This document shows positions 52,570 through 60,926 of a stretch of 64,000 nt of DNA, piece after piece. The number at the start of each line of letters is the position of its first letter. The stretch's first letter is position 1. The DNA lies in NCBI RefSeq assembly GCF_030317105.1, contig NZ_JASZYG010000007.1, positions 124,001 through 188,000 of the forward strand, written 5' to 3'. Below the pieces are notes generated by a model, which did no database searches, was not told where the DNA came from, and was given only the letters and a program-made list of their open reading frames with translations. Position numbers and translations under genes: made by a program. The DNA is from Variovorax brevis (GTDB taxonomy: Bacteria; Pseudomonadota; Gammaproteobacteria; Burkholderiales; Burkholderiaceae_C).

Positions 52570-52620
52570 GGGGACTTGAACCTTTCGGTCCAAGTCCCCG
52601 GTAGCGGCTGGTGTCAGCCG
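52570..52620. other. Two adjacent stem-loops between the alkylsulfatase and FGE genes
   Basis: A 13-bp stem with one mismatch (52570-52582 with 52587-52599, 4-base loop) and a 6-bp stem CGGCTG/CAGCCG (52605-52620). Both lie downstream of the alkylsulfatase stop. No strong U-run follows, so they may stabilise the mRNA 3' end or terminate with Rho. Confidence 0.45.
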
Positions 52621-52663
52621 GCGACCGATGCGTGCGCACCGGCCGCTTGCAAAGCCCGCTATA

Positions 52664-54631
52664 TCAAGGCGTCACGACGTTGAAGTACGGGTCGAAGGTC
52701 TCGACGTTGGCAAACACACCTGCGAACACCTTCGGGTCGCCTTCGATGGTCATCATCTTGGCTTCGACCAGCTCAGGCACCTTCTTGCCTTGCAGCAGCA
52801 TGGCCAGGAAGGCCTGGCGCGTAAGCGTAAGCTTGACGTCCGGGTTCTTCAGCACGCGGCCCTTGGTGTTGTTGAGCACCGAATTCGACAGTTCAAGCGC
52901 CCAGGTTTCCTTCAGGTCGGTGAACTCCATCTGGATGTTGGCCTTCATGCCGTCGGTCTTTTCGTGGTTCAGGCGAAGCGCGATGTAGTCGAACAGCAGT
53001 TCGTTGTCCATGCCGCGCACCACGTCCGGGCCCTGCGCTGCGACGCGTGGCTTGATGATGCCCTCGCGCAGTTCGCGTGCGCCCACCAGGTAGGCGTTGC
53101 GCCAGGTGCCGGCTTCGGACTGGTAACCCAGTTGCTCGAAGGTATCGGCCGTCAGTGCCTTGGCGGCGGCATTGTCCGGGTTGGCGAACACGACGCGGTT
53201 GGAGACTTCCGCAGCCCAGCGGTAGTCGCCCGCATCGAAGGCCTTCTTCGCGATTTCCAGCGCCTTCTTCTCGCCGCCCAGGGCCGCGACATAGCGCTTG
53301 GACAGATCGACCGGGGGCAGGCGGTTCAGGTTGGCGGGGTTCGCGTCGTAGAAGCCCAGGTAGAACTGGTAGACGGCGCGCAGGTTGTGGCTCAGCGAAC
53401 CGTAATAGCCGTGCGTGCTGGAGTCTGCGGCCAGGCCCTTGGGGAAGAACTTCTGGTCGCCGATCTCGTCCATCGTCATGCCCTTGTTGGCCATGTTGAC
53501 CGCGTGGTCATGGATGAAGCGATAGGTGTCGCGCTGGTTGACCATGAACTTCTGGATGTTGGCCTTGCCGAAGGTCGGCCAGTGGTGGCTGCCAAAGGCC
53601 ACTTCCGCATCGGGGTACAGGTCGAGCGTCGCGTTGATGTACTTGCTCCACGCCAGCGAATCACGCACCTTGGCACCACGGATGGTGTAGATGTTGTGCA
53701 TGGTCTTGCTGAGCACTTCCGACACGCACAGCGCCTTCTTGTCGGGGAAATAGAACATCATTTCCGACGGCGCTTCGGAGTTCTGCGCCATCTGGAACAC
53801 GATGCGCACGCCGTCCACCGTCATTTCCTGGCCGGTCTTGGTGATGTGGTCGGTCGGCGGAATGAGGCTCATGGTGCCCAGGCTGAGTGCCTTGCCCAAG
53901 CCGCCGCCCACGGCCTGGCGTTCGTTGGCGTCCAGGCCCGCGCCGAACTGGTAGGTCGCGCGGCGCGTCATGGCGGTACCGGCGAGCACGTTTTCGGCAA
54001 TGGAGTTTTCCATGAAGGCTTCAGGTGCGATCACCTTGACCTTGCCGGCCTTGATGTCCTCTTCATTGATGACACCGCGAACACCGCCGAAATGGTCGGC
54101 GTGGCTGTGCGTGTAGATCACGGCGGACACGGGCTTGTTGCTGCCCAGTTTTTCGATGGCGAACTTGAGCGTTGCCTTGGCCATCTCGGTGGTCAGCAGC
54201 GGATCGATGAGGATCCAGCCGGTATTGCCTTCGACCAGCGTCATGTTGGCGAGGTCGAGACCGCGGATCTGGTAGATGCCGTCGGTGACCTTGAAAAGGC
54301 CGCTGATGTTGTTGAGCTTTTCCTGACGCCAGAGGCTGGGGTTGACCGTCGCGGGCGCGTCGCCCTTCATGAAGCTGAAGCGGTTTTCATCCCATACGGT
54401 TTGCCCCTTGGCGTCCTGCACCACAGGGTTGGGCAATTGCGCGATGAAGCCGCGCGATGCTTCCTCGAGGTCTGTCTTGTCGTCCATGGCCATGGTCTGC
54501 GCCACGGCCTGGTTGGCGCGAATCGTGGCCTGCGAGGCGGGCTTTTGCATCGGGCCATGCTGGGCAAATGCCTGGCCTGCGAATGCCACTGCAACGACTG
54601 CAGCGATCCATGTGGGCTTGAGGTTTTTCAT
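52664..54631 (-). CDS. Secreted alkylsulfatase, metallo-beta-lactamase fold (SdsA type)
   Basis: A 655-residue protein with a signal peptide (TWIAAVVAVAFAGQAFA). The N-terminal MBL domain has the two-zinc site THSHADHFGG (174-180) and later GSHHWPTFG. A middle helical dimerisation domain follows (~390-520), then a C-terminal SCP2-like hydrophobic-substrate domain (~530-650). This is the group III sulfatase architecture of SdsA1, which hydrolyses primary alkyl sulfates such as dodecyl sulfate to alcohol and sulfate. It needs no formylglycine. It lies 63 bases after a GMC alcohol oxidoreductase gene, consistent with a pathway operon. Confidence 0.93.
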   Translation of the reverse strand: MKNLKPTWIAAVVAVAFAGQAFAQHGPMQKPASQATIRANQAVAQTMAMDDKTDLEEASRGFIAQLPNPVVQDAKGQTVWDENRFSFMKGDAPATVNPSLWRQEKLNNISGLFKVTDGIYQIRGLDLANMTLVEGNTGWILIDPLLTTEMAKATLKFAIEKLGSNKPVSAVIYTHSHADHFGGVRGVINEEDIKAGKVKVIAPEAFMENSIAENVLAGTAMTRRATYQFGAGLDANERQAVGGGLGKALSLGTMSLIPPTDHITKTGQEMTVDGVRIVFQMAQNSEAPSEMMFYFPDKKALCVSEVLSKTMHNIYTIRGAKVRDSLAWSKYINATLDLYPDAEVAFGSHHWPTFGKANIQKFMVNQRDTYRFIHDHAVNMANKGMTMDEIGDQKFFPKGLAADSSTHGYYGSLSHNLRAVYQFYLGFYDANPANLNRLPPVDLSKRYVAALGGEKKALEIAKKAFDAGDYRWAAEVSNRVVFANPDNAAAKALTADTFEQLGYQSEAGTWRNAYLVGARELREGIIKPRVAAQGPDVVRGMDNELLFDYIALRLNHEKTDGMKANIQMEFTDLKETWALELSNSVLNNTKGRVLKNPDVKLTLTRQAFLAMLLQGKKVPELVEAKMMTIEGDPKVFAGVFANVETFDPYFNVVTP

Positions 54632-54694
54632 AGAACTGACGTCTCCTTGATGTAATGAGTAGTTGGATGCGGTGAAAGGAAAAAGGAAAAAAGG

Positions 54695-56308
54695 TCAGGC
54701 CCGCGCATCGGCACGGATCAGGTCCGATGCCTTCTCGCCGATCATGATGGTCGGTGCGTTGGTGTTGCCGGCGCACACCTGCGGCATGACCGACGCGTCG
54801 ACCACGCGAAGGCCTTCGAGGCCGCGCACGCGAAGGCGGGCATCGACCACGGCCATCGGGTCGCTGTCCGGTCCCATCTTGCAGGTGCCCACGGGGTGGT
54901 ATTGCGTGTCCGCCCGGTTGCGGATGTCTTCGGCAATGCCCTTCACGTCGTTGCGCTGGACGGCGTAGTTCATCTTGCCGCGATACGGGTCGAAGGGGCT
55001 CGATTCGAGGATGTCCATCTGCATCTGCACGCCCTTAACCAAGGTGTGAAGATCGCGTTCGTCGTCCAGGATCTTCGGGTCGATGATCGGATCGGCAAAG
55101 GGGTCACGGCTCGCCAGCCTCACGTTGCCGCGGCTGTGCGGCGCCAGGATTTCGATGTGGCACGAATAGCCGTGACCCATGTGCATCTTGCGGCCGTGGT
55201 TGTCGACGATGGCGACGACGAACACCATTTGCAGGTCGGGCCGCTCCATCTCCGGCGACGAACGGATGAACGCGCCGGACTCGGCGTAGTTGGAGGTGAT
55301 GACGCCCTGCCGGTTGAATCGCCAGTTGGCCATTTCACCGGCCAGCCGCACCGATCCGCCGACCGACAGGCCGAAGGTTTCCTTGGTGCTTTTGGTCTTG
55401 TAGCTCTGGATGTGGTCAACGTGGTCGTGCAGGTTTTCACCCACGCCAGGCAGGTCTTGCAGCACGGGAATGCCCAGCCGCTGCAACTCGGCGCCGGGGC
55501 CGACGCCCGACAGCATCAGGAGCTGAGGCGAGCCGAACGCGCCGGCCGTGAGGATGACCTCGCGACGCGCGCGCACTTCCTTTTCGGCGCCGCCCTGCGA
55601 GTAGGCCACGCCGACCGCGCGCCGGCCTTCGAAGAGGATGCGCGATGTGCGGGCTTCGGTCTTGATCGTGAGGTTGGCCCGCGAAAGATTCGGCGTGATG
55701 TAGCCTTTGGCCGCACTGCAACGCTCGCCGTTCTTCTGCGTCACCTGGTACATGAAGGAGCCGAACTGCTCGTCGCCGTTGTAGTCCGGGTTGTGCGGAA
55801 TGCCGTTCATCTCGCAGGCCTTCAGGAAGGCCTTGTTGATCTCGCTCGGCGCGCGAAGCTCCGCAACGTTCAGCGGCCCGCCGGTGCCGTGGTAGGGGCT
55901 GTTGCGATGCGTCTCGTTGTTCTCGGAGCGCTTGAAGTAGGGCAGCACTTCCTCATACGACCAGCCCGGGTTGCCAAGGTCTGCCCAGTGGTCGTAGTCC
56001 CAGCGGTGGCCGCGCACGTACAGCATCGCGTTGGTGGAACTGGAGCCGCCGAGTACCTTGCCGCGCGGCTGGTAACCGCGGCGGCCATTCAGTCCTTTTT
56101 GGGGAACCGTCTGGAAGGCCCAGTTCTTGTACTTCGTCGGCATCATGGCGATGAGGCCGGCCGGCGCATGGATGAAGACGCTCTTGTCGGCCGTGCCCGC
56201 CTCGAGCAGGCAGACGCTCACGTTGGGGTCTTCGGTCAGGCGTGACGCGACGACGCAACCACCCGAACCACCACCCACGACGACGTAGTCGAACTCTTCG
56301 GTGCTCAT
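54695..56308 (-). CDS. GMC-family FAD alcohol dehydrogenase/oxidoreductase, copy 1
   Basis: A 537-residue flavoenzyme starting ATG 56308 (GGAGG upstream). ADP-binding VVVGGGSGGCVVASRLTED, GMC signature 1 RGKVLGGSSSTNAMLYVRGH, signature 2 GAFGSPQLLMLSGVGP, and the C-terminal active site YHPVGTCKMG with the His, then GNTNAPTIMIGEKASDLI. It oxidises primary alcohols to aldehydes, probably passing electrons to the respiratory chain. Nearly collinear with copy 2, so the pair arose by tandem duplication. Substrate inferred as long-chain alcohols from the neighbouring alkylsulfatase and aldehyde dehydrogenase. Confidence 0.93.
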   Translation of the reverse strand: MSTEEFDYVVVGGGSGGCVVASRLTEDPNVSVCLLEAGTADKSVFIHAPAGLIAMMPTKYKNWAFQTVPQKGLNGRRGYQPRGKVLGGSSSTNAMLYVRGHRWDYDHWADLGNPGWSYEEVLPYFKRSENNETHRNSPYHGTGGPLNVAELRAPSEINKAFLKACEMNGIPHNPDYNGDEQFGSFMYQVTQKNGERCSAAKGYITPNLSRANLTIKTEARTSRILFEGRRAVGVAYSQGGAEKEVRARREVILTAGAFGSPQLLMLSGVGPGAELQRLGIPVLQDLPGVGENLHDHVDHIQSYKTKSTKETFGLSVGGSVRLAGEMANWRFNRQGVITSNYAESGAFIRSSPEMERPDLQMVFVVAIVDNHGRKMHMGHGYSCHIEILAPHSRGNVRLASRDPFADPIIDPKILDDERDLHTLVKGVQMQMDILESSPFDPYRGKMNYAVQRNDVKGIAEDIRNRADTQYHPVGTCKMGPDSDPMAVVDARLRVRGLEGLRVVDASVMPQVCAGNTNAPTIMIGEKASDLIRADARA

Positions 56309-56398
56309 TGGGATACCTCCGTGCTGCGCGCTGCATTGCAGGCTCGCCTGAAGCTTCGGGGCGCGGCGTCGATGCCGCATGTGCCCTTTGTTGGCAGT

Positions 56399-56418
56399 GC
56401 CGCCGCAGCAGCGGCGGC
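56399..56418. other. Perfect 8-bp stem-loop between the two GMC genes
   Basis: GCCGCCGC, loop AGCA, GCGGCGGC in the 196-base spacer, the only large gap in the ALDH-GMC-GMC-sulfatase run. No U-run. It could attenuate or protect the downstream message and so set different levels for the two paralogues. Confidence 0.45.
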
Positions 56419-56504
56419 GGATCTGCCAAACCATGCAAGATGGTTCTTTTTCAACTTGACTCCTCCCCTTTGTGTCTACTTATTCTGGCAAGGCAGTCGT
56501 GGAA

Positions 56505-58118
56505 TCAGGACGCCCCGCCGGAGCGGATCATATCGACTGCCTTTTCAGCAATCATCACAGTTGGTGCATTTGTGTTACCGCCGCAAACCTGCGGCATGAT
56601 CGATGCGTCCACCACGCGCAGACCTTGCACACCGCGCACGCGCAGTTGCGCATCGACGACCGACATCGGGTCGCCGTCCGGACCCATCTTGCAAGTGCCC
56701 ACGGGGTGGTATTGCGTGTCGGCGCGATTGCGGATGTCTTCTGCAATGGCCTTCTTGTCGTTGCGATCGACCTTGTAGAGCATCTTGCCGCGGTAAGCGT
56801 CGAAGGGCTTGGCTTCGAGGATGTCCATCTGCAATTGCACGCCCTTGACCAGCAGGTCGAGATCGCGCTCGTCGCCCAGGAAGTTGGGGTCGATCAAGGG
56901 CGCGGCCTTCGGGTCGCGGCTCGCCAGCTTGACGTTGCCGCGGCTGTGCGGGCGCAGCACTTCCATGTGGCACGAGTAGCCGTGGCCCATGTGCAGCTTG
57001 CGGCTGTGGTCGTCCACCAGCGCCACCACGAACACCATCTGCAAGTCAGGCACTTCGACATCCGGCGAAGAGCGCACGAAGGCACCCGACTCGGCGAAGT
57101 TGGACGTCACCAGGCCCGTGCGATTCTTCTTCCATTCGGGAATGGCGCTGGCCACGCGCGCACCGCCGCGCGCCGAGACGCCGAAGGTCTCGTTGACGGA
57201 CTTGGTGCGGTAGCTTTGCACATGGTCGATGTGGTCGTGCAGGTTCTCGCCCACGCCGGGCAGGTTGTGCACGACGGGGATGCCCATGCGCTGCAGGTCC
57301 GCAGCAGGGCCGATGCCCGACAGCATCAGCAGCTGCGGCGAGCCGAATGCGCCGGACGCAAGGATGACTTCGCGGCGTGCACGCACTTGCTTTTCGACAC
57401 CATCCACCGTGTAGGCGGCGCCGATGGCGCGCTTGCCCTCGAAGAGGATGCGCGAGGTCAGCGCGTGGGTTCGCACCGAGAGGTTCGTGCGCGAAAGGTT
57501 CGGCGTGATGTAGCCCTTGGCGACGCTGTGGCGTTCGCCATTCTTTTGGGTCACCTGGAACATGAACGAGCCGAACTGTTCGGCGCCGTTGTAGTCTTTG
57601 GTGACAGGTACCCCCTTCATCGTGGCTGCCTCGAGGAACACCTTGTTCATGGCGCTCGGGCTGCGCACTTCGGCCACGTTGAACGGGCCGCCAGTGCCGT
57701 GGTAGGGGTCGTCGCGATGCGTTTCGTTGTTCTCTGCGCGCTTGAAGTAGGGCAGGACTTCTTCGTACGACCAGCCGGGGTTGCCCAGCGCCGACCAGTT
57801 GTCGTAGTCCCAGCGGTGGCCGCGCACATAGACCATCGCGTTGATGGAGCTCGAGCCACCCAGCGTCTTGCCACGCGGCTGGTAGCCCTGGCGCCCGTTC
57901 AGGCCTTTTTGCGGGACGGTCTTGTACGCGTAGTTGTTGAACGGGACCGGCAACATCGCCACCACGCCGATGGGCGCATGGATGAAGATGCTCTTGTCCG
58001 GGCCGCCGGCTTCCAGCATGCAGACCGTCACATTCGGGTCTTCCGTCAATCGCGATGCGACGACGCAGCCGCCAGAACCCCCGCCGATCACGACGTAGTC
58101 AAATTCCTCAATGCTCAT
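56505..58118 (-). CDS. GMC-family FAD alcohol dehydrogenase/oxidoreductase, copy 2
   Basis: A 537-residue paralogue of the previous gene with the same length and order of motifs: VVIGGGSGGCVVASRLTEDP, RGKTLGGSSSINAMVYVRGH, GAFGSPQLLMLSGIGP, YHPVGTCKMGPDGDPMSVVD and GNTNAPTVMIAEKAVDMI. Differences are scattered substitutions rather than indels. It starts eight bases after the aldehyde dehydrogenase stop, so the two are co-transcribed and probably sequential (alcohol to aldehyde to acid). Confidence 0.93.
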   Translation of the reverse strand: MSIEEFDYVVIGGGSGGCVVASRLTEDPNVTVCMLEAGGPDKSIFIHAPIGVVAMLPVPFNNYAYKTVPQKGLNGRQGYQPRGKTLGGSSSINAMVYVRGHRWDYDNWSALGNPGWSYEEVLPYFKRAENNETHRDDPYHGTGGPFNVAEVRSPSAMNKVFLEAATMKGVPVTKDYNGAEQFGSFMFQVTQKNGERHSVAKGYITPNLSRTNLSVRTHALTSRILFEGKRAIGAAYTVDGVEKQVRARREVILASGAFGSPQLLMLSGIGPAADLQRMGIPVVHNLPGVGENLHDHIDHVQSYRTKSVNETFGVSARGGARVASAIPEWKKNRTGLVTSNFAESGAFVRSSPDVEVPDLQMVFVVALVDDHSRKLHMGHGYSCHMEVLRPHSRGNVKLASRDPKAAPLIDPNFLGDERDLDLLVKGVQLQMDILEAKPFDAYRGKMLYKVDRNDKKAIAEDIRNRADTQYHPVGTCKMGPDGDPMSVVDAQLRVRGVQGLRVVDASIMPQVCGGNTNAPTVMIAEKAVDMIRSGGAS

Positions 58119-58126
58119 TTTTCGAT

Positions 58127-59644
58127 TCAGTGTTGCTTTTGCAGGGTTGCGCTCGCGGGCGCGCCGTGGGCGGCGCCGGGTTGACCCAGGCTGGGGTCCG
58201 GGCTGCCGAGGAAGAACTTCAGGGCGAAGCGCTGGATGAAGGTGCCGTAGGGCGGATAGAACAGGTCAATCGGGAAGAAGCGATGGCGCTTGAACACCGT
58301 CTTGGCGTGCGACAGCTCGCGAAAGCCTTCCTCGCCGTGGTAGTTGCCCATGCCCGAGTTGCCGATGCCGCCGAAGGGTGCGTCGTGGTTCACCACATGC
58401 CAGCCCCAATCGTTGATCGAGACACCGCCCGAGTGCGTGCGGCGCAGCAGGTTGTCGCGTTCGGCGCTGTCGTGGCTGAAGCAGTACAGCGCCAGCGGCC
58501 GGTCGCGCTCGTTGATGAAGTTGATGGCGTCATCCATCGTGTCGTAAGGCACCACGGGCAGCACGGGGCCGAAGAGTTCTTCCTTCATGACGAGCATGTC
58601 GGGCGTGACGTTCGAGACGATCTGCAGCGGCAGCGTGCGATCCTTGCCCACCGGCACCGGTCCGAGCGACTCGACGGTCGCGCCCTTGGCACGCGCGTCG
58701 GCCAGCAGCGCGTTGATGCGCTTGAACTGGCGCTCGTCGACGACGGACGTGTAGTTGGGGTTGTCCGCCGTCTTGTTGTCGTAGAAGCTCTTGAAGGTCT
58801 GGCGCACCCCGACGATGAATTCCGCCATGCGTTCGCGCGGCACCAGCGCGTAGTCGGGCGACACGCAGATTTGCCCTGCGTTGGTCGACTTGCCGTGCGT
58901 GATGCGCTTGGCGGCGTCGGCCACTGAATAGTTGCGCGTGACGAGCGCGGGCGATTTGCCGCCGAGTTCCAGCGTGACGGGCGTCAGGTTGGCGGCTGCC
59001 GTGCGCATCACGATCTTGCCCACCGCCGGCGAGCCGGTGAACACGATGTGGTTGAAGGGCTGCGAGGTGAAGACGTTCGGGTCAAGCAGTTCTTCACCGA
59101 CCATGGCGACCAGGTCTTCCGAAAAGACTTCGGCCAGCAGTTTCTTGAGGACCGCATTGGTGGCCGGCGTGGTCTCGGGCATCTTGATCATCACGCGGTT
59201 GCCGGCAGCGAGCGCAGCGACGGCCGGGCCCAGGGCCAGGTAGATCGGGAAGTTCCAGGGGGTGATGACGCCGACGACGCCCTTGGGCTGGTAGATGACC
59301 TTGACGCTGTTCGTGATGAACAGCAGTTCGGTCGAGCGGCGGCTGGGTTTCATCCAGCGCTTGAGGTGCGAGATGGCGTGGTTGACTTCCATCATCGAGC
59401 CGAGCAGGTCGAGCATCTTCGACTCGGCATGGGCGCGATGTCCGAAGTCCTGGCTCATGGCTTCCGCCAGAACGTCCTGGTAGCGGGTGATCTGTCGCTT
59501 GAGGGCCTTGAGGCGGTCCAGGCGTTCGCTGGCGCTGGGTGAGGGGGCGGCAAGGAATGCGGCCTGCTGCATGGCGAAGATGCGTGCGACGCGCTCGTTC
59601 GCAGCGTCTCCAGTTGCAGATTGCAACGTTTGTGTTGGGTTCAT
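58127..59644 (-). CDS. Aldehyde dehydrogenase (coniferyl-aldehyde dehydrogenase type)
   Basis: A 505-residue NAD-linked aldehyde dehydrogenase from ATG 59644. VVGVITPWNFPIYLALGPAVAALAAGNRVMIKMPE binds the cofactor, TLELGGKSPALV holds the general-base Glu, STNAGQICVSPDYAL has the catalytic Cys, and EELFGPVLPVVPY closes the site. The C-terminal tail (PIDLFYPPYGTFIQRFALKFFLG) is typical of the CalB group, which often act on long-chain or aromatic aldehydes and may be membrane-associated. First gene of the reverse operon with both GMC genes and the alkylsulfatase, divergent from an AraC regulator. Confidence 0.93.
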   Translation of the reverse strand: MNPTQTLQSATGDAANERVARIFAMQQAAFLAAPSPSASERLDRLKALKRQITRYQDVLAEAMSQDFGHRAHAESKMLDLLGSMMEVNHAISHLKRWMKPSRRSTELLFITNSVKVIYQPKGVVGVITPWNFPIYLALGPAVAALAAGNRVMIKMPETTPATNAVLKKLLAEVFSEDLVAMVGEELLDPNVFTSQPFNHIVFTGSPAVGKIVMRTAAANLTPVTLELGGKSPALVTRNYSVADAAKRITHGKSTNAGQICVSPDYALVPRERMAEFIVGVRQTFKSFYDNKTADNPNYTSVVDERQFKRINALLADARAKGATVESLGPVPVGKDRTLPLQIVSNVTPDMLVMKEELFGPVLPVVPYDTMDDAINFINERDRPLALYCFSHDSAERDNLLRRTHSGGVSINDWGWHVVNHDAPFGGIGNSGMGNYHGEEGFRELSHAKTVFKRHRFFPIDLFYPPYGTFIQRFALKFFLGSPDPSLGQPGAAHGAPASATLQKQH

Positions 59645-59786
59645 GATTTGTCTCCAGGTGCGTCTCGCGAGCCGGATCGGCAACATTTCGCGTTGTCGAG
59701 AATTTAGGTCGTCAACCGGGTGCCGCCTAGGTTCAACTTCGACACTTTCGGGTGAAAATCCGCCAAAACATCATTCGTGAACTACC

Positions 59787-60857
59787 GTGCTCCAAGAAGC
59801 GGTTACAAGCAAGTCACCCAACGCCAGGGTCGTGGGCCGTTATGGCAGCGACGCGCAGTCACCGCTGCACAGCATGCTGGGGCTGCGTGCGTTGGTGGAA
59901 ACCATGGCCGACTTCGGCGTCGGTGCGGAAGCGCTTTTTTCCGGCACGGGCATCACGCCGAAGTCCATCGTGGACAGCCAGGCGCGCATCTCGCACCGCC
60001 AGAAGATCGCCCTCTTTGAAAACGTTCGTACGCTCACGCCCGAGCCCGCCGTTGCATTGCTGGCGGGACAGCGCCAGCGCATGTCCGACATGGGCGTCTT
60101 CGGGTACGCCATCCTGAGCAGCGCCACCTTCGCGGAGGCGATCGAGTTCGGCATGCGGCACCTCCGGCTGGCGGGGCCGGTGCTCGAAAAGTCCTTTCGA
60201 GTCGAAGGCGATCTGGCCATTTTCGAGGGCCACGAATACGCCGCGCTCGGCCCGCTGCTGCCGGTGGCCACCGAGTTCTGGTTCAGCTCGATCCAGGCCA
60301 TGCTCAGCCGCACGCTCGACCGACCCTTCGAGGCACGGCGACTGCTTTTGCCTTATGCGCCGCCCGAACACGCCCACCGCTACGAGGAGATCCTGCGCTG
60401 CGCCGTGGAGTTCGATGCGCCGATGATGCAGTGGGAGTTCGACGCTTCCCTGCTGCCGCTGCCCCTGCCTGCGGCCAATCCGATCATGGCGGAAGTCTCC
60501 GCCGCGTTTTGCGGGCGCATGCTGGAAGAAGTCGAAGGCGAACAGCCGCTGGTCAAGTCGATCAAGGAGGCTTGCCTCAACAGCGTGGGCGGCATTCCGC
60601 GTGCGGAGCAGATGGCTGAGCGGCTGCACCTGTCGACGCGAACGCTGCACCGCCGCCTGGTCGAGGCGGGCACGAGCTACCAGGAGATCATCGACGGCGT
60701 GCGCAGCCGCCTGGCCATCGAGTTCCTGGAACGCACGGACTTGTCGGCCGACGAGATCGCCGAACGTGTGGGCTTCTCGGACGTCTCGAATTTCCGCAAG
60801 GCGTTCCGCAAGTGGACGGGGCAGACGACGACCTTCTACCGTACGCGTCGCCACTGA
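59787..60857 (+). CDS. AraC-family transcriptional regulator
   Basis: A 356-residue protein from GTG 59787. The N-terminal ~250 residues match the arabinose_bd-type effector domain (GLRALVETMADFGV and GYAILSSATFAEAIEFGMRHL). The C-terminal double HTH is RAEQMAERLHLSTRTLHRRLVEAGTSYQEI and SADEIAERVGFSDVSNFRKAFRKWTG. It is divergent from the aldehyde dehydrogenase gene over 142 bases and is the obvious activator of the ALDH-GMC-GMC-sulfatase operon. The effector may be an alcohol, aldehyde or fatty acid; inferred. Confidence 0.93.
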   Translation: MLQEAVTSKSPNARVVGRYGSDAQSPLHSMLGLRALVETMADFGVGAEALFSGTGITPKSIVDSQARISHRQKIALFENVRTLTPEPAVALLAGQRQRMSDMGVFGYAILSSATFAEAIEFGMRHLRLAGPVLEKSFRVEGDLAIFEGHEYAALGPLLPVATEFWFSSIQAMLSRTLDRPFEARRLLLPYAPPEHAHRYEEILRCAVEFDAPMMQWEFDASLLPLPLPAANPIMAEVSAAFCGRMLEEVEGEQPLVKSIKEACLNSVGGIPRAEQMAERLHLSTRTLHRRLVEAGTSYQEIIDGVRSRLAIEFLERTDLSADEIAERVGFSDVSNFRKAFRKWTGQTTTFYRTRRH

Positions 60858-60867
60858 GCCGGCGAGG

Positions 60868-60898
60868 AAAAAAGGGTGCCACCCTCGCGGATGGCACC
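60868..60898 (-). terminator. Intrinsic terminator of the arylsulfatase gene
   Basis: A 7-bp stem GGTGCCA/TGGCACC (60875-60881 with 60892-60898) with six A at 60868-60873 giving a U-run on the reverse strand. It sits between convergent AraC and sulfatase genes and may serve both. Confidence 0.75.
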
Positions 60899-60926
60899 TC
60901 GTGCGTGACAGCGAATTCATTGCAGG

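Noticed and set aside
52570..52599. Hairpin whose arm resembles a tRNA T-arm (GGTTCAAGTCCCC)
   Set aside because: No acceptor, D or anticodon arms can be folded around it; the likeness is confined to one stem.
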